From Adineta steineri (taxonomy: Eukaryota > Rotifera > Eurotatoria > Adinetida > Adinetidae), in NCBI GenBank assembly GCA_905250115.1, contig CAJNOI010000013.1, positions 421,788-485,787 on the forward strand: a stretch of DNA of 64,000 nucleotides, in the 5' to 3' direction. This document shows, in pieces, positions 47,201 through 57,300 of the stretch (the stretch's first letter is position 1; every line of letters begins with the position of its first letter). Position numbers and translations under genes: made by a program. Under the pieces are notes generated by a model. The model was given only the letters and a program-made list of their open reading frames with translations. It made no database searches and had not been told where the DNA came from.

Positions 47201-47654
47201 GATCACAACATTACGCTTGCTGTTACCTCGTACTAAGCGAGTTCAATCAATTTTTGTCAACACTCCAACTCTCATGATTCCACCATCAATTGAACTCCCA
47301 AATACAAATATGATTTGCTTCATACCAATCGAATTGTTAGTTCAGTTATTTGTTTTTAATGGAACCCTCTATTTTGAAACAGTCGACGAACAAATAGCTT
47401 ATTGTCAATGTCTAGGTCTATGTCCCAAACCTTGGACAACGAAAGAAGAAGAAGCTTTTGAGAACGGGTGGATTTCTATTGATGGATTTGTGCAAAAACC
47501 AAAACATCGTCTGCAGTTACAACTTAATCAAGCTCGATTCCCTTCCAATCCACTAACATTCATTAAGCAACTAATTGAAATTCGAAATAATTCACATCCA
47601 CCGATCACATCACATGTTGGAAGTATTATTTTCAATTCTCACAAACTTCTTTAA
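38292..47654 (+). CDS. Giant DUF6606/DUF3638/DUF3645-type protein with SecA-like helicase motifs
   Basis: One uninterrupted 3120-codon frame. The N-terminus (ILNHLFLPYYLP) matches the DUF6606 start. The centre carries DUF3638, a family known from fungi and protists and often labelled ubiquitinyl hydrolase. I see helicase-style motifs in order: MGEGKTS at 2070-2076 (Walker A), DESDE at 2200-2204 (Walker B-like), HTRGTDF at 2643-2649 and QACMRMRKLGNG at 2672-2683 (like SF2 motifs V and VI). A charged Glu/Gln helix follows (EEQQRELEQELEAEQQL, about 2837). I do not see a confident Cys-protease triad. Length and architecture fit full-size family members. Intronless coding over 9.4 kb contrasts with its neighbours. 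Biological role unknown. Confidence 0.85.
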   Translation: MDESILNHLFLPYYLPSSADHDHLSKENHLHENEILEFVNEYFNCIKLTEIATKLPVFPILTDCIHRWSRLQSPHNFAISNIQSTIEHLPPGNFLPLYFHMQNAAILIEIDQNNSYQPLISAWKVLLSSASITSSIIPHFSCFPVKTYRLRDRSELISKVHCELLIDFMYNTIEYSKSIKSSNIVDEIREVPKSHYVCKWWIDQFEGIEAEEDSHNLTQFKKKHRDQIRWNAALAPFRRSGLWMTIKVVIHTILNKHLKDLGTVVYKLLMTHLLTHVICTRQTSIDLLVHCTRKIVRRLDKIDKLLMALNTTEMNTWIIYTKQQIELKINQIIPKPNWQDEIKMNEILKRNSLLKNLNSIKYRSVSQCWCRNLKAYLNNNNFSKTSVLYKNKNNSDDSVNLNENDYIPSYNFLTNQMKCTIDIALISMEIWTELCLEQWINRSLSTINGNHRFAIILDFYETYQKVALTHYCLEQNLTDPIGYSRFILTSLTVIYCLHRKLCQHKMFERLQLHSIHIPNLIELFEFLVLPNRNDMIRARNLYDYFNEFRQKQYPDLLHDIKSENAFGVYFAARSQVMNESINKIRIQVEKDKQDKIREVASVKEKYEQLMDEIKNQPCKCRDDSHSKQCVRYKTVEKAKQMKVSIFESPLPLQHESALAVIFELQMPIEIRCYRDIIWQFINRLQTKLQEKIYEWLNVLPHKDKLKAYYTGPRNPKVKLVSRIKSMNQSHYSSPPSVGSTPLENFLLENGLKVEISATTPVEFEDECRILTPQLDHSDYKQLQYAINNTQFVQNDVIAHSSACSTRLKPKEFVEYGSFRSGHRLQWWNLLIILEMDSLSVVEESVAILIIHSLLQYGPLTVDSMNLSHCWCPESHQQLLQDHFVDELILRLDHRLNECELNWQNELALMVIVIITMRILTICNSPKENEVIHLVKKCRKIGEKWVDLITESIRTISRSAFDEIEKLRLKVINVSVSCILTFSTHEDRINYLLSSNEDFIFLLKAATTIHDSIILITNRTDINAFMNNMIRFSQRVLVIVQPTIEKILCKTSYDSLNEFTVMYWTVLNGKEKMKGCWKKRKRYSFDGWYDCQYRSRCISIDCIKGAFLVDGMTIGFLPEKIIFDDLFIRVFGQHVFEVQAAELPNTYITKHSYHSNRQVLYEFHLNNETNQLVIRERHLDTNDIFQLVHYKYFQTELPDIFVSNYSHWWNTKNQLIEFRPVAFQDVNFLKNKFYILSLDTGYFVTNNGAKKQTLVNQSSPLFQTLFLRYFIRLDDQSYVYMMQDNASQADPIIDIHLSRLRIAFQYNMRTTLIASREYANMYVDENQWLGTLTGLTFGLLLSPLPIDNHRLYYYPYRKLIVPFGKIDGVKTPNNQHQTVTIQRRRTSSDEFLCHYFVFILNDQLRILQSTDSPTGWLYLALLHAITSNLLPDQYTGMTGMERAFQLLNSAACWSDQPFDSLSLDILTQIAAISPIVHYYPAHLTCMQQIEWNSNGLEPSMQHFGYYLIASHLIKNSQQLNFMHSSSVSNEIPKLFKEKLNDEALLKKLYWDYRDSYNPTARLSVEIEVDILHTVATESYSLTSKLRSSATNDPISSLADDLYSRGNVNLEDCSNRNWLPLSQWVNEKDQLKNIWVGLLALAVRSKSLEAEGDVDKLQQFVKLVDFLHFISPKCTSKLFYLQLLKTASKVPIITLKSIIFPPFIEYQYVGEVSVVENRFKFTKSQKSNIRNQIITEIQRCWTMNINYQGVNNLSSPAEISEINMLLKSWRSNGRLQSFLADVKQLLSSFPTEQFHTKVSTDSQQFIQESPVEHHRIQLECVRRSIDNEMLSKAERKFHHPYSDPYKKCNVSVPFSQLQNEFPEQIFPFVSEKNNSLNAIENYFQNQLAESWIKFRAEEKCEKECPSIQEINELLNSIQEESIQFWDELSKSITLSNELSFNTGLVTRITPTTLIRILQQETMMHCEKTSSFDLSNGQRTLLGGAIVNWILEQQIVRALHFANHQKYNDFRTELSNIPHSNWTPSEHVSWLILELEMNIIIRDIQITVARHMMQSDTSETDSTTKNIVMQLNMGEGKTSVILPMLAVSLSSTNSCFVRIIVLKSLFPTNYQSLRYKLGGLLNRRIFSFACRRDMNLKNEQINQIFERLKQGLCHNDVMLTSPEDILSFDLLTIDKCRRKEFDIGQSMLIVQRWLKAYARDVLDESDEILHVKYQLVYTVGDQKQVDAGAERWKNIQSILELVKKHAAEISNRFSEKVCYKPSERKSAFPQFRLQSHHPYSVLCENIAHDWIESRNCRNTDKELILSFILKTNLLVEDLVGKFPPYDIQLFLIVRGLLSSEILLFALKKRYRVSYGVTLNSSFHRLMAVPFRAKDVAADRTEFGHPDIALVLTHLSYYYSGLNDCQLTQCFDRLSEKENDAETIYEQWILYEQQDGIPASITKWKSVNFKDYHQRIHCIFPTFRHNMLVINYFLNHFVFPREAKEFPYKIVSSAWDLSSDIRSKPITGFSGTNDTQLLLPVHIRQYDLFELRKTDAVVVNNLLQNENENYQSLSINATSEDILNQISNYKDNINVILDVGALFVDGINRDIAVKWLNLSRKDKIDYVVYFESDSIFVCDRQFHFQPFETSPASERLDRCVFYLDEIHTRGTDFKFPNGFRAVLTLGNGLTKDRFVQACMRMRKLGNGHSLTFWTSNEVHQQIITLKTPVTKQPISVIDILRWLYQNTVNATWEALNYWAEQSLSYQRKLDAFQYIEWQNHENIFTNNMMKDLANRCLEPEITELTRMYGVSRELRTIADNYIGRYKECNYKLSTETHDAVLKRLNEYGGTKQRLCQLLDEEQQRELEQELEAEQQLARPLPGKPHKPILNEEIKSLCNENDPRLNLSRLSKVFRSLSFAFDRTPLFNACQPSSWQRNLWVSTEFQRVVKSTEESLSSFLRPPRWIVVYRNEDIIFVSAFEANWLMGQLQSDKSLITTLRLLLPRTKRVQSIFVNTPTLMIPPSIELPNTNMICFIPIELLVQLFVFNGTLYFETVDEQIAYCQCLGLCPKPWTTKEEEAFENGWISIDGFVQKPKHRLQLQLNQARFPSNPLTFIKQLIEIRNNSHPPITSHVGSIIFNSHKLL

Positions 47655-48379
47655 TCCTTTGACTACCACAGTATAGAGAAGGCTACAACTTTTTTTTAAT
47701 ATTTCTTACGTATATTGGTGTGACCGAGTGGGTGCGGATTAAAAATAAAGACAATCACACCCGCACCTCCAAGATCGAAGTATTCAAAAAAATTAAACTT
47801 TTCCCAAAGATATTTGTTGCATTGAGAAATAAAGAACGTGATTAAAACTGAATCCTGACAAAGCAGATTATTTAACAGACTCAAACAAAAAAAGATATCA
47901 AACTAATCATGACTTATTCATTGATGTCTATCATTTATTGACGATGATAGTTGATATCTTATTTTCAGTTAAAACACGTCCGATAATTAACATTGATTTT
48001 CATTACTTCTCTTCATCACGTTCTTCTTCACTAAAATCTTTTGATTTTCTATAAAATCGAAAAAAAATGATCATGACGAATTTAAATTCCATTTTGTTTA
48101 TTCCAAATTTCAAAAAGAATGAAATTAAATGGAAAATATCAAATTAAATCACCAGTTTTGCTCATTAATTCAATCTAAAATCAATATTTTATCTTACCTA
48201 CGACAAGATCCTCTCTAAAACACTATTTTTTCTCTTCTTGTTATGTTGGGAGAAAAAGAGAGAGATATAACTAGAGAGAAAATCTACAATGAATGTCATT
48301 TTGTTTTCATCGAAGACAAAGAAGAAAACGATTATTTGATTAGTTAACTAATTAATCAAAAAAAAAAACTTTTTGTTGA
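47655..48379. other. Intergenic with hairpin copy 7
   Basis: 3' flank of the giant gene, one TGTGGG-like hairpin, then AT-rich 5' flank of the receptor gene. No other gene seen. Confidence 0.5.
47715..47775. repeat. TGTGGG-like inverted repeat, copy 7
   Basis: ggtgtgaccgagtgggtgcgg and cacacccgcacctccaagat. Diverged arms, with the CAAGAT edge retained. Confidence 0.65.
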
Positions 48380-51300
48380 ATGATGTGGAATATCTACATA
48401 TTTATCATTATTCTTCTGTTCATCCACAACAATGAAACATTAGGTAAATACTTTTATTTATCATATACTGAAGATCAGCTATTGAACAAAAATGACATTA
48501 TTCGTTAAGATCTTGAGATGAGAATGAGACTCAAGAGAAAAAAAAGAAATCTATTTCATCATATCGTATTATAACATATGGGAAAAATGATTAATTGACT
48601 TTTACAGATGAAATCGAAATCAAAAAAAGAAAAGATCAACAGATTAATATCAGTGAAAAACAATTCTTTTTTCTTCCCTTGAATTCATTTTCGTTGAACA
48701 AATAAAAAAACGTTATTTGATAGTTTTCTTGTCTTCAGTGATAATCATATCTTTTCAAGGATCGAACATAATTATTTTTCTTTTCCAATAAAACAAATCA
48801 ATAAATAAAGTTGATCTTCTTCCGTGAATTCAGCCCTCTTTTGGTTCATATTTACAAATCATTCGAGAAAATAGCACAATTACAGAAATCTTTTCAAAAT
48901 TAATCTCAGTGAATTTTTCAAGAAAAAACATAAATTAACAATTTCATTTCGTTTACAGTTCTTCTCTGATACTCTTTCTATTTTTCTTGTTTTTAGCTGT
49001 TTCATTTAAGCAACCAAAGTTTTCGCCAACAGCCACTTGGGATTCCAATGGAATTACCATTGCTAATCAATCGATTGTTGGTCAATATCCTCCCGCCATT
49101 TTTGTGAACACAAAAAATACAATTTATGTCGCTAATCGAGACAATGACACAATTGTAATGTGGCAAGAAGAAAGTGTCAATCCGATAAAGATCATTTTGG
49201 GTAATTTTACACAACCTAGCTCTCTCTACGTGACATCAAATGGTGATATTTATATTGATGATGGATTTCAGAATGGTCGAGTGCAGAGATGGAGTGCAGA
49301 AACAAATACTTTTGTTACAATAATGAATATCAAGTTAGGATGTTTTGGTTTGTTTGTCGATATTAATGATACTCTTCACTGTTCACTGTTTTATGAACAT
49401 CACGTCGTGAAAAGATCATTGCATGATGATGTGATGACTCCAAATCGTGTTGCTGCTGGAACAGGTATTAGAGGATCAGACTCGAATCAACTTGCTGGTA
49501 CTGTTGGAATTTTTGTCGATGTGAATCTGGATTTATATGTAGCAGATGCTTATAATAATCGTGTTCAGTTGTTTCAGTCAGGAGAATCAAATGGTATCAC
49601 AGTAGCTGGAAGTACATCAGAAAATCCAACAATTACACTTAATTTTCCAAGCGGAGTTATATTAGATGCTGACAAACATTTATTCATTGTGGATCTAGCC
49701 AATCATCGCATTGTTGGTTCAGGTTTGAATGGTTTTCGATGTTTAGTTGGATGTTATGGAGCGGGTTCACAGTCGAACCAATTGGAGAGTCCATTTAGTT
49801 TTAGTTTCGATCGTTCTGGAAACATGTTTGTTACTGATCACGGAAATCATCGAATTCAAAAATTTTTCCTGATGAACGATTCTTTTGGTAAGTTGAAGAA
49901 AAGTTGAATTAAACGAAGAAATGTGAATAGATAAATTACAGAATTTAATAAAGACATTTTAATATAGAAAGGGACAGAAAACAAAAATAGTTGAGATATA
50001 TTAATTAAGCCAATGTGTAAAAGAATGTGCTTAAGACAATAAAATGTTCAGATTAGACAAAACCATGTATCAATCGTCTAAAACAAACGATCTTTGCCTT
50101 TTTATTGAGATTAAAGAAGAGAGAAAGAAAAAATTCTATCATTAATAGAGTAGCAGAAAGGGTTTTCATGTTTCGTTTTATATGTCTCAAAAAATATTCC
50201 ATCAATGAAACAGTTTTTATCGAAATAAAATCTCTTATATCTTTGTCGATATAGTTTCAAGAAAAATGATCCTATGATCTGACTTTCTATTGTATGTTTT
50301 GATATGTTTGATTTAAGAAAAATAGAACAAATAAAATATCTCAATTCTAACAACTAATTTTTCTTCTTTGTACTTTTTCCAAAATGAATTTAGTCATTGT
50401 TTTTCTTTGAGAGAGATAACTTACAATATGAAATATCATATAAAAGGAATTTTCTCATAAATAAATGTTTGATTGATGATTTGTTCTCTGGATAGTTATC
50501 ATAATATTTAATTATAAAGAGTAATCTTGAATAGTTGAAGATAATCTATAATATGATATGTGTTATTATTTCTATAATTTTAAACAAAGTATATTTTCTA
50601 TGGAAGAAAAAATTGTTTGTTTGATGAAATAAATAAAATATAACGATTTGATTTTGAATAAAAATATTTATTTTTTTAACCAAATTCATTATTAAAGATG
50701 AACAATAAGGAGAATTGATTTCTAATCAAATCTATTCGAGATTTTCCTCAAACGAACACTTTAAATAAGTCAATTAACAAAAGCTTTGTTTACATTTCAA
50801 AACTTCAATGAGAAAATTTTTTTCTGATTAATAAAAGATTTATTAGTTGTAGAAATATTTAAATTTATTTTACTTTTTCTTGAAGATGTTTAGTTAATGA
50901 TTGCTTTCGTTTTAAGAGAATCATTGATTCTCTTCACATGAAAATAAAGATTTTCTTGTTTTGTTCTTTATTTCATAGTAAAAAATATTGAAATCTGTAA
51001 AATACTATTAAGATTACAAAGAAAGATTTGTTCTATTCATATTAAACAAACACGAAATACTATGGTTTTTGATGAAACTTTGAAATTTCTTCAGATAAAC
51101 ATCCTTCGTACGACAATTTGTATAAAGAATTTCTAGAGAGAAAAGAACAATTTTTGAGGATCATAGAAAATTGTATTTTTTGTCTCATTTTTTCTTCTTT
51201 TTTCATTCAGCACCGATATGACGTGTAGTAACATTATTTTTTATTTCTTAATGAAATTTATTAAGATAAATCGAGTTATATTCTCAATAATATAGACAAC

Positions 51301-54300
51301 TGAAATAACATACGAACATTTATCGTTTCCCTTTTATTTCTTTTCTAAATTAACTTTGAATGTGTATCAGAAAAATTTTTGAGAAACTTTAAATAAATGT
51401 TTGATAATTAAAATTTACTCGAGAAAGACGAATGAAACGGTGAACATTGCAAAGAAATAAATTTGATTGATAAAATTTCTTCTTTTCTGTTGATTATTTT
51501 TCTTTAAAAAAATAATTTCTTTTATCCAACTATTTTCTTTGATACAATTTATTCAGATTTTTCCGATGATTTTTTGACAAAAGTTTAACAAATATATTTT
51601 AACAATATCAAAATTTATATTTGATGCCAAAATTAATAAAATCATTCCTAAAATCAATGTTAACAAGCATTTCTAAATATTTTTTTTCATGAAAAATTTC
51701 TTGGAAGAAACTTAATTGTTTTCTAGGAATATATAAATTAACAATTTCATTTCGTTTACAGTTCTCCACTAATATTCTTCCTATTGTTCTTGTTTTTAGC
51801 TCTTTCATTTAATCAACCAAAGTTTTGTTCGACAGTCACTTGGAATTCCAATGGAATTATATTTGCTAATCGATCGATTGTTGGTCAATATCCTAGCGCC
51901 ATTTTTGTGAACACAAACAATACAATCTATGTCGCCAATAAGGAAAATAACACAATTGTAATATGGCAAGAAGAGAGTGTCAATCCAACAAAGATCATTC
52001 ACATTGATTTTTCAAAATCCAATTCTCTCTTCGTAACATCAAATGGCGATATTTATATCGATGATGGTGCAAAGAATGGTCGAGTGCTGAAATGGATCGT
52101 AGAAACAAATATCTTTGTCACGGCGATGAATGTCAGCTCATCATGTACTAGTTTATTTGTCGATATCAACGATACACTTTACTGTTCAATGTTTGGTCAT
52201 CATCAAGTAGTGAAAAGATCACTAAATGATGCTGTGATGGCTTCAAATCGTGTTGCTGCCGGAACAGGTATTCAAGGATATGACTCGAATCAACTCAGTA
52301 GTCCTATTGGAATTTTTGTCGATGTAAATTTGGATTTATATGTAACAGATTGTGGAAATGATCGGGTTCAGTTATTTCAGTTAGGAGAATTAAATGGTAT
52401 CACAGTGACTGGAAGTGAATCACTATATCCATCAATCACACTTGATTGTCCAAGTGGAATTATATTAGATGCTGAAAAATATTTATTCATTGTGGATTTT
52501 GGCAATCATCGCATTGTTGGTTCAGGCTCGAATGGTTTTCGATGTTTAGTTGGATGTTATGGAATGGGTTCACAATCCAATCAATTGAAAAATTCATATA
52601 GTTTTAGTTTTGATCGTTCTGGAAACATCTTTGTTACTGATCACGGAAATCATCGAATTCAAAAATTTCAATATTTCGAAGAATCATGTGGTAAGTTTAG
52701 AATGATCGAATAAAGTCTCTAATATCATTTTAATCAATATTTATTCAGAGAACTAAAAAGAAAAAGTACCATAGAAGATGAAGATAAAACTCCTGATGAC
52801 TTTCGAATTGAATTATTGAATAATCAAATTCAAATTTCAAGTTTCATCCTAATATACTATTCTTATAAAATAAACCCTTGCTTATTCATAATTCTCTACA
52901 AATGTCCATCGATAACATTATCATCATGTTAGTCGCATGATACAGATGGAAGTTAGAATGTCTGTGTATTTAGTAGGGAAGTCAGAGATGAATTCAGCCC
53001 TTTTTGTTGAGCTCTGTTTATAAGTTTTCTTTGATTCATCAGTATCTGTGCTCAGTTAACGCTGCTAACTGTAGAAAATAATGAACACAATGGTTTTATG
53101 AAACGTAGGACACTATCGAACTAAAAACACTTCGAAGTATGTATCAATGTGAAGAAAACATTTCTCGTGTCGAATTTCATATTTCAGAACAAAAAAGGTT
53201 TCATAAATTGCTCTGAAATCAGCAAGAAGTCGTTTTGCATAGTTGTTCAATGTGCTTTCAAATTCGTAGATATAAAACATCTGTCACAGATAAATAATCT
53301 TATGCTTGAGTGTTACTCACAACTAGTGGCGCATTCATAAAGATTCAGAACGTCACCTTTACTCTCAAGATAGGAAAGCGATTATGTTATATTTGCGATC
53401 ATGATTTTGTTTAATGAACGAGAATAGAATCAGGATCATCACAAAGGAGTGAGATTTAAATGTAGGTCAGTATCTTCATAGAAAAATGCCAAAGATGAGA
53501 AAAACGAAAAAGTTTCATCCTTATCTGGTTATTCGAGACACGCATTATAAGAATAAAAATTATTAAAGAGTCGCTCTTGTATTTATTTTAACAATGGATC
53601 GAGTGTCACTTCCAAACCGACATTTTTTAATGATGTCATGTCATACTCGTAGATTGATTAAAACTTTATGAAATAGTTTTATCAGATAGTCTATTGTTAT
53701 ACTTAATGATATCGGCAAAAAAACTATTGTTCTGCATTATATTTTTAACAGAAGAAAAGTTCGAAGATGAAGACGATAGTGAAGAAGTCATGAATTTGTA
53801 AGTGTACCACTTATCAGACTTTCATAGTCCGGAATGGTACTCGTTTTTGTATATGATATTTTCTAACATTTCTTTATTGTAATTATTACAACGCCTCTTG
53901 AAAAGAACATGCGCAATGCGCATTTTAAAGACTAACATACATATTTATCGTTAAGACGCTAAATAGATATTTTATTTCATGTTTTTCTTCATTTCTCTAT
54001 TAAAAGCATTTCTCTAAAACAAATGACTCAATTCTCATCAGTCAACAGAGTGAAAAGCAAACTGAGAATATACGCAATCAACTCTTTTTTTATTCAAAAC
54101 GCAGATACTCATTAATTTTTTTCGTTCAATAGGTAACTCGTTAATTATACAAACAATGTATTCATCATCACTGACCTCGAATAGTTCAACTTATTTCAAA
54201 GATTGTTCAGAGTCCGATTCCTATTATGAAGCGATACAAATGAATGTCAGTATAACGGGCTATTATACTTTTCTAATCAACAGCGAGATGAAAACCATGT

Positions 54301-57300
54301 ACGCTTATATCTACACAAATAACTTCAATCCATTCAATGTGTCCGATAATGTCCTGAGCGGTAGTGGAGACTCTAGTAATCAAGGTCAATTTCAATTCAC
54401 AGCTTTTCTTGAAGCCAACACGAAATACATTTTCGTTATAACAATATCTGCTTCAGATGTAGAAGGACATGTTTCAATTCAAGGATCTGGTCGAAGCTAT
54501 ATCGGTTTCAGTCGTATTTGTGAGTATCTATAGTATTTTAATGAATAATCAGTGGCACATGTATATCATCGGTAGAAAATATAGATAAACTCAATCTCCA
54601 AAATAATATACAGATATTTCTGCTCGATAGAGGCTAAGATTCATATCACTGCCAGTAGCTTTCGGCAAATATATCTGAGTGAGAAAGTAATATTTCAAAT
54701 TAATCATACTTATTTCTATATTATGCAAAATTGAATCAATTTTCTTCTTCGTTAGTGAATACTCTATCAGTTGTTCAAACAGTTTATGCATCAAAATGGA
54801 CAACGAACAGTTCAACGTATTTCCGTGATTGTTCAAGTTCAAGTTTTTACTATGAAGCGATACAAGTGAACGTCGCCAGAAGTGGCTATTACACTTTCTT
54901 AAGCAGAAGTAACATGGACACATACGGCTCTATTTACAACGAATATTTCAATCCATCCAATCCAGATGAAAATCGACACAATTACAGTGACAGCTGCAAC
55001 GAGAATCAGTTTAAATTCACAGTTTACCTTGAAAATGCTATTACATATATAATGGTTGTGACAACGTTTAATGCTAATGAAACAGGCACATTCTCGGTAT
55101 TTGTATCTGGTCCAGACTTCGTTGTTTTGAAGAATATTAGTAAGTGTTTGCATTACAACTATTACAAGAGAATCTATCAGCGTTAACATGAGAACTTAGT
55201 TGCGTTTGACATATCCACAAATAAAGATTTGCTTTGTAAGACGACATTTGTCCTATAAAAAGAAACCTTTACATAAAAAGCTATATTAAACTCAGTAAAT
55301 AACCGAATATTATGAATAGAATCAGGACAATCTCCTTAAATACGGATCCGTGTCAATCGATCGCACATTTGATGTAACTAATATACAAATCGACAAGAAT
55401 TTCTCTTCATGACCATGAACCGAAGAAAACTTTGCTAACTATCATAACATATCCTGTCACTTATTGTTCCTATAATAAAACAAAATGCTGCAAACATATA
55501 CATATAATATATTTTCTTTGTAACTCGAGATATGAATGACATCACAGAGTATCTTATATTGTCTTGAAAGTGAAAGTAATATTTCAAGTTGTTTCTACTT
55601 ATTCCCATATAATACAAAATTGAATCAATTTTCTTTTTTATTAGTAAATACTTCGTCAGTTGTTCAAACAACTTATGCATCAGAATTGACAACGAATAGT
55701 TCAACGTATTTCCCTCGGTGTTTATGGTCAAATCCTTACTATGAAGCGATACAAGTGAATGTTCCCACAAATGGTTTTTACACTTTCTTAAGCAGAAGCA
55801 ACATGGACACACACGGCTCTATCTACAACGAATATTTCAATCCATCCAATCCAGATGAAAATCAACTCTCAGATAATGATGACGGCTGCAATCGAAATCA
55901 TTTTCAATTCACAACTCATCTTAAGAGTAGTATTACATTTATATTGGTTGTGACAACGGCTCATTCGAATGAGACAGGAGCATTCTCGATCTTTGTATCT
56001 GGTCCAGACATCGTTGTTTTGAAGAATATTAGTAAGTATTTGCATCACAACAATTACAAGAGAATCTGCCAGTGTTAACATGAGTATTTAGTTGGTTTTG
56101 GCAGATTCACAAATAAAGATTTGCTTTGTAAGACGACATTTGTCCTATAAAAAGAAACCTTTACATAAAAAGCTATATTAAACTCAGTAAATAACCGAAT
56201 ATTATGAATAGAATCAGGACAATCTTCTTGGATACGAATCTGTTTCAGTCAATCGCTTATCTAAATGTGACTAATGTTATCGGGACTTTGAATACAGAAA
56301 AATGTTGATAGACTCTATTTCTACTCTCAATTTACAGTTTAATTATTCCACTGAGAGCGATATTATGAAAAGTTATCTCTTCAGAAATGTCAGCTCAGCT
56401 TCCACATGCCCTTCGATATTCAGCATGTATGAGAGATGATTTATGATGCTCAATTTTCTTTGTCTCAGTCAGTTAAGATCTATCACGAATCTTGGCTATT
56501 TTTTTATTTTTATCACGTAGGTTCTTCATCAGTCATACAAACACCACACTCATCAGCTGTACAGTCGAACTATTCATTACAGCTGACTACCAAGAGTCAA
56601 ACATATTCCCGAGATTGTCAAAAATCAAATTATTACTATCAGACTATACGAATGAATGTCATGGAAACCGGATACTATGCTTTGAGCAGTTCTGGTAGTA
56701 TAAATACATTTGGTGATATTTACAAAGATGAATTTAATCCAATTAATCCTTTCGAGAATCAACTCTCACAGAATTATCGAAGCTGTAGTTTTAAAGGATT
56801 TAAGTTCATCGTTTATCTTCACACTAGCACTACATACATATTAGTGGTGACAACATCTTCTCCAAATATGACAGGAAACTTTTCCATTATGACATCTGGT
56901 CCAAATAATATCACTCTTAATCCTTACAGTAAGTATTTTGTATTATTTGTAAATCATTAATAGAGAATTATAACATCCCACTGAACTCCATTTTCACTCT
57001 TCAGAAATAAATAACCTCAGAATTTCAAATAGATTGTATAATTCAATAAAATTATTGTCAAAAATCAGGATCATATCAGAACTCCTTCTTTTAAAAATGG
57101 ACAACTTTCCTCCAATCCAAGAAGGTTAACTCTCAGCATTGTAGCTTAGCCGTGATTAGATTGATTGTACAAGGCAAATTTTCTTCTCGAATCAACGTTA
57201 GTTTCCAAAATGTCTATTCTTTAGTGGTTTCACACTCTGATATTTTATTGCCTTGCAATTTTTGAAAATTTATCAGGTTCATATGCAGAAACATCTTTAC

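Noticed and set aside
53149..53340. 63-codon plus-strand ORF in the receptor intron
   Set aside because: No splice-compatible boundaries and no similarity to the surrounding modules.
53752..53797. Acidic mini-exon (EEKFEDEDDSEEVMN) between the NHL cassettes and the ectodomain exons
   Set aside because: The acceptor and a gtaagt donor look good, but it would end in phase 2 while the next exon needs phase 1, giving a stop immediately. It may be a coincidence or a decayed exon.
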